This document shows, piece by piece, positions 12,226 through 12,267 of a stretch of DNA of 12,267 nucleotides. Origin of the DNA: an uncultured bacterium (GTDB lineage Bacteria > Patescibacteriota > Minisyncoccia > Phycocordibacterales > PALSA-1337); assembly GCA_903905325.1 (NCBI GenBank), contig CAIVGA010000030.1:1-12267 (forward strand), written 5' to 3'. Positions within the stretch are counted from its first letter, which is position 1. Every line of letters begins with the position of its first letter. The notes beneath the pieces are model-generated. The model searched no databases, was not told the DNA's origin, and worked only from the letters and a program-made list of their open reading frames with translations. The position numbers and the translations under genes were made by a program.

Positions 12226-12267
12226 GTCCACTGCGCCATTTCTTTAGTTTGGACGTATTATGTATAT

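Noticed and set aside
12181..12231. 17-residue N-terminal extension of L28 from GTG 12229-12231
   Set aside because: bL28 proteins begin at MAK(x)C; the extension overlaps the probable promoter.
1..12267. CRISPR arrays, tRNA or rRNA genes, prophage
   Set aside because: No regularly spaced repeats, no tRNA cloverleaf or T-loop signature and no phage structural genes were seen on either strand.

Overview
The window looks like a chromosomal stretch of a Patescibacteria/CPR bacterium, most likely a parcubacterial lineage. The reasons are small, tightly packed genes that often switch strand, an AT-leaning base composition, an L28 and an Fe/Mn superoxide dismutase of the parcubacterial type, an RNase HI carrying a C-terminal viroplasmin domain, and a ComEC split into separate membrane and metallo-beta-lactamase (MBL) genes. 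The lineage call rests on recognition by eye, not on a search.

Layout. 1-126: C-terminal tail of a DDE-type transposase. It is followed directly by a dihydroorotate dehydrogenase gene (pyrD) that has lost its N-terminal part, with its own terminator. 1062-2123: an intact type II dihydroorotase (pyrC) with a strong Shine-Dalgarno (SD) site and terminator. 2180-4474: a divergent pair, a HIT-family hydrolase (-) and the single-strand exonuclease RecJ (+), sharing a 66-bp promoter region. 4555-5376 (-): a type I 3-dehydroquinate-dehydratase-like protein without the catalytic lysine, convergent with recJ across a bidirectional hairpin. 5506-6282 (+): RNase HI. 6349-7770 (+): ComEC membrane domain. 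7775-8431 and 8499-9095 (-): pyroglutamyl peptidase and superoxide dismutase. 9271-10260 (+): the detached ComEC MBL-like domain, without its metal ligands and overlapping by 8 nt a small unknown gene (10253-10696). 10649-10793: a long imperfect inverted repeat. 10964-11824 (+): an unrecognised, GC-rich gene interrupted by one in-frame TAG. 11938-12180 (-): ribosomal protein L28.

How the parts fit. RecJ and RNase HI are housekeeping nucleic-acid enzymes. ComEC and the separated MBL-like protein would belong to DNA uptake. PyrD and PyrC are consecutive enzymes of pyrimidine synthesis, but the PyrD here is probably non-functional or reduced. Several proteins keep a fold but lose key residues (PyrD N-terminus, third HIT histidine, dehydratase lysine, all MBL ligands), so the window is rich in candidate pseudoenzymes.

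Expression signals are clear. At least four genes (HIT, recJ, RNase HI, pcp), and probably comEC, have a -10 box only 6 to 11 nt before the start codon and so should make leaderless or nearly leaderless mRNAs. pyrC, the dehydratase-like gene and the interrupted gene instead have SD sites. Intrinsic terminators are well formed, and some overlap stop codons.
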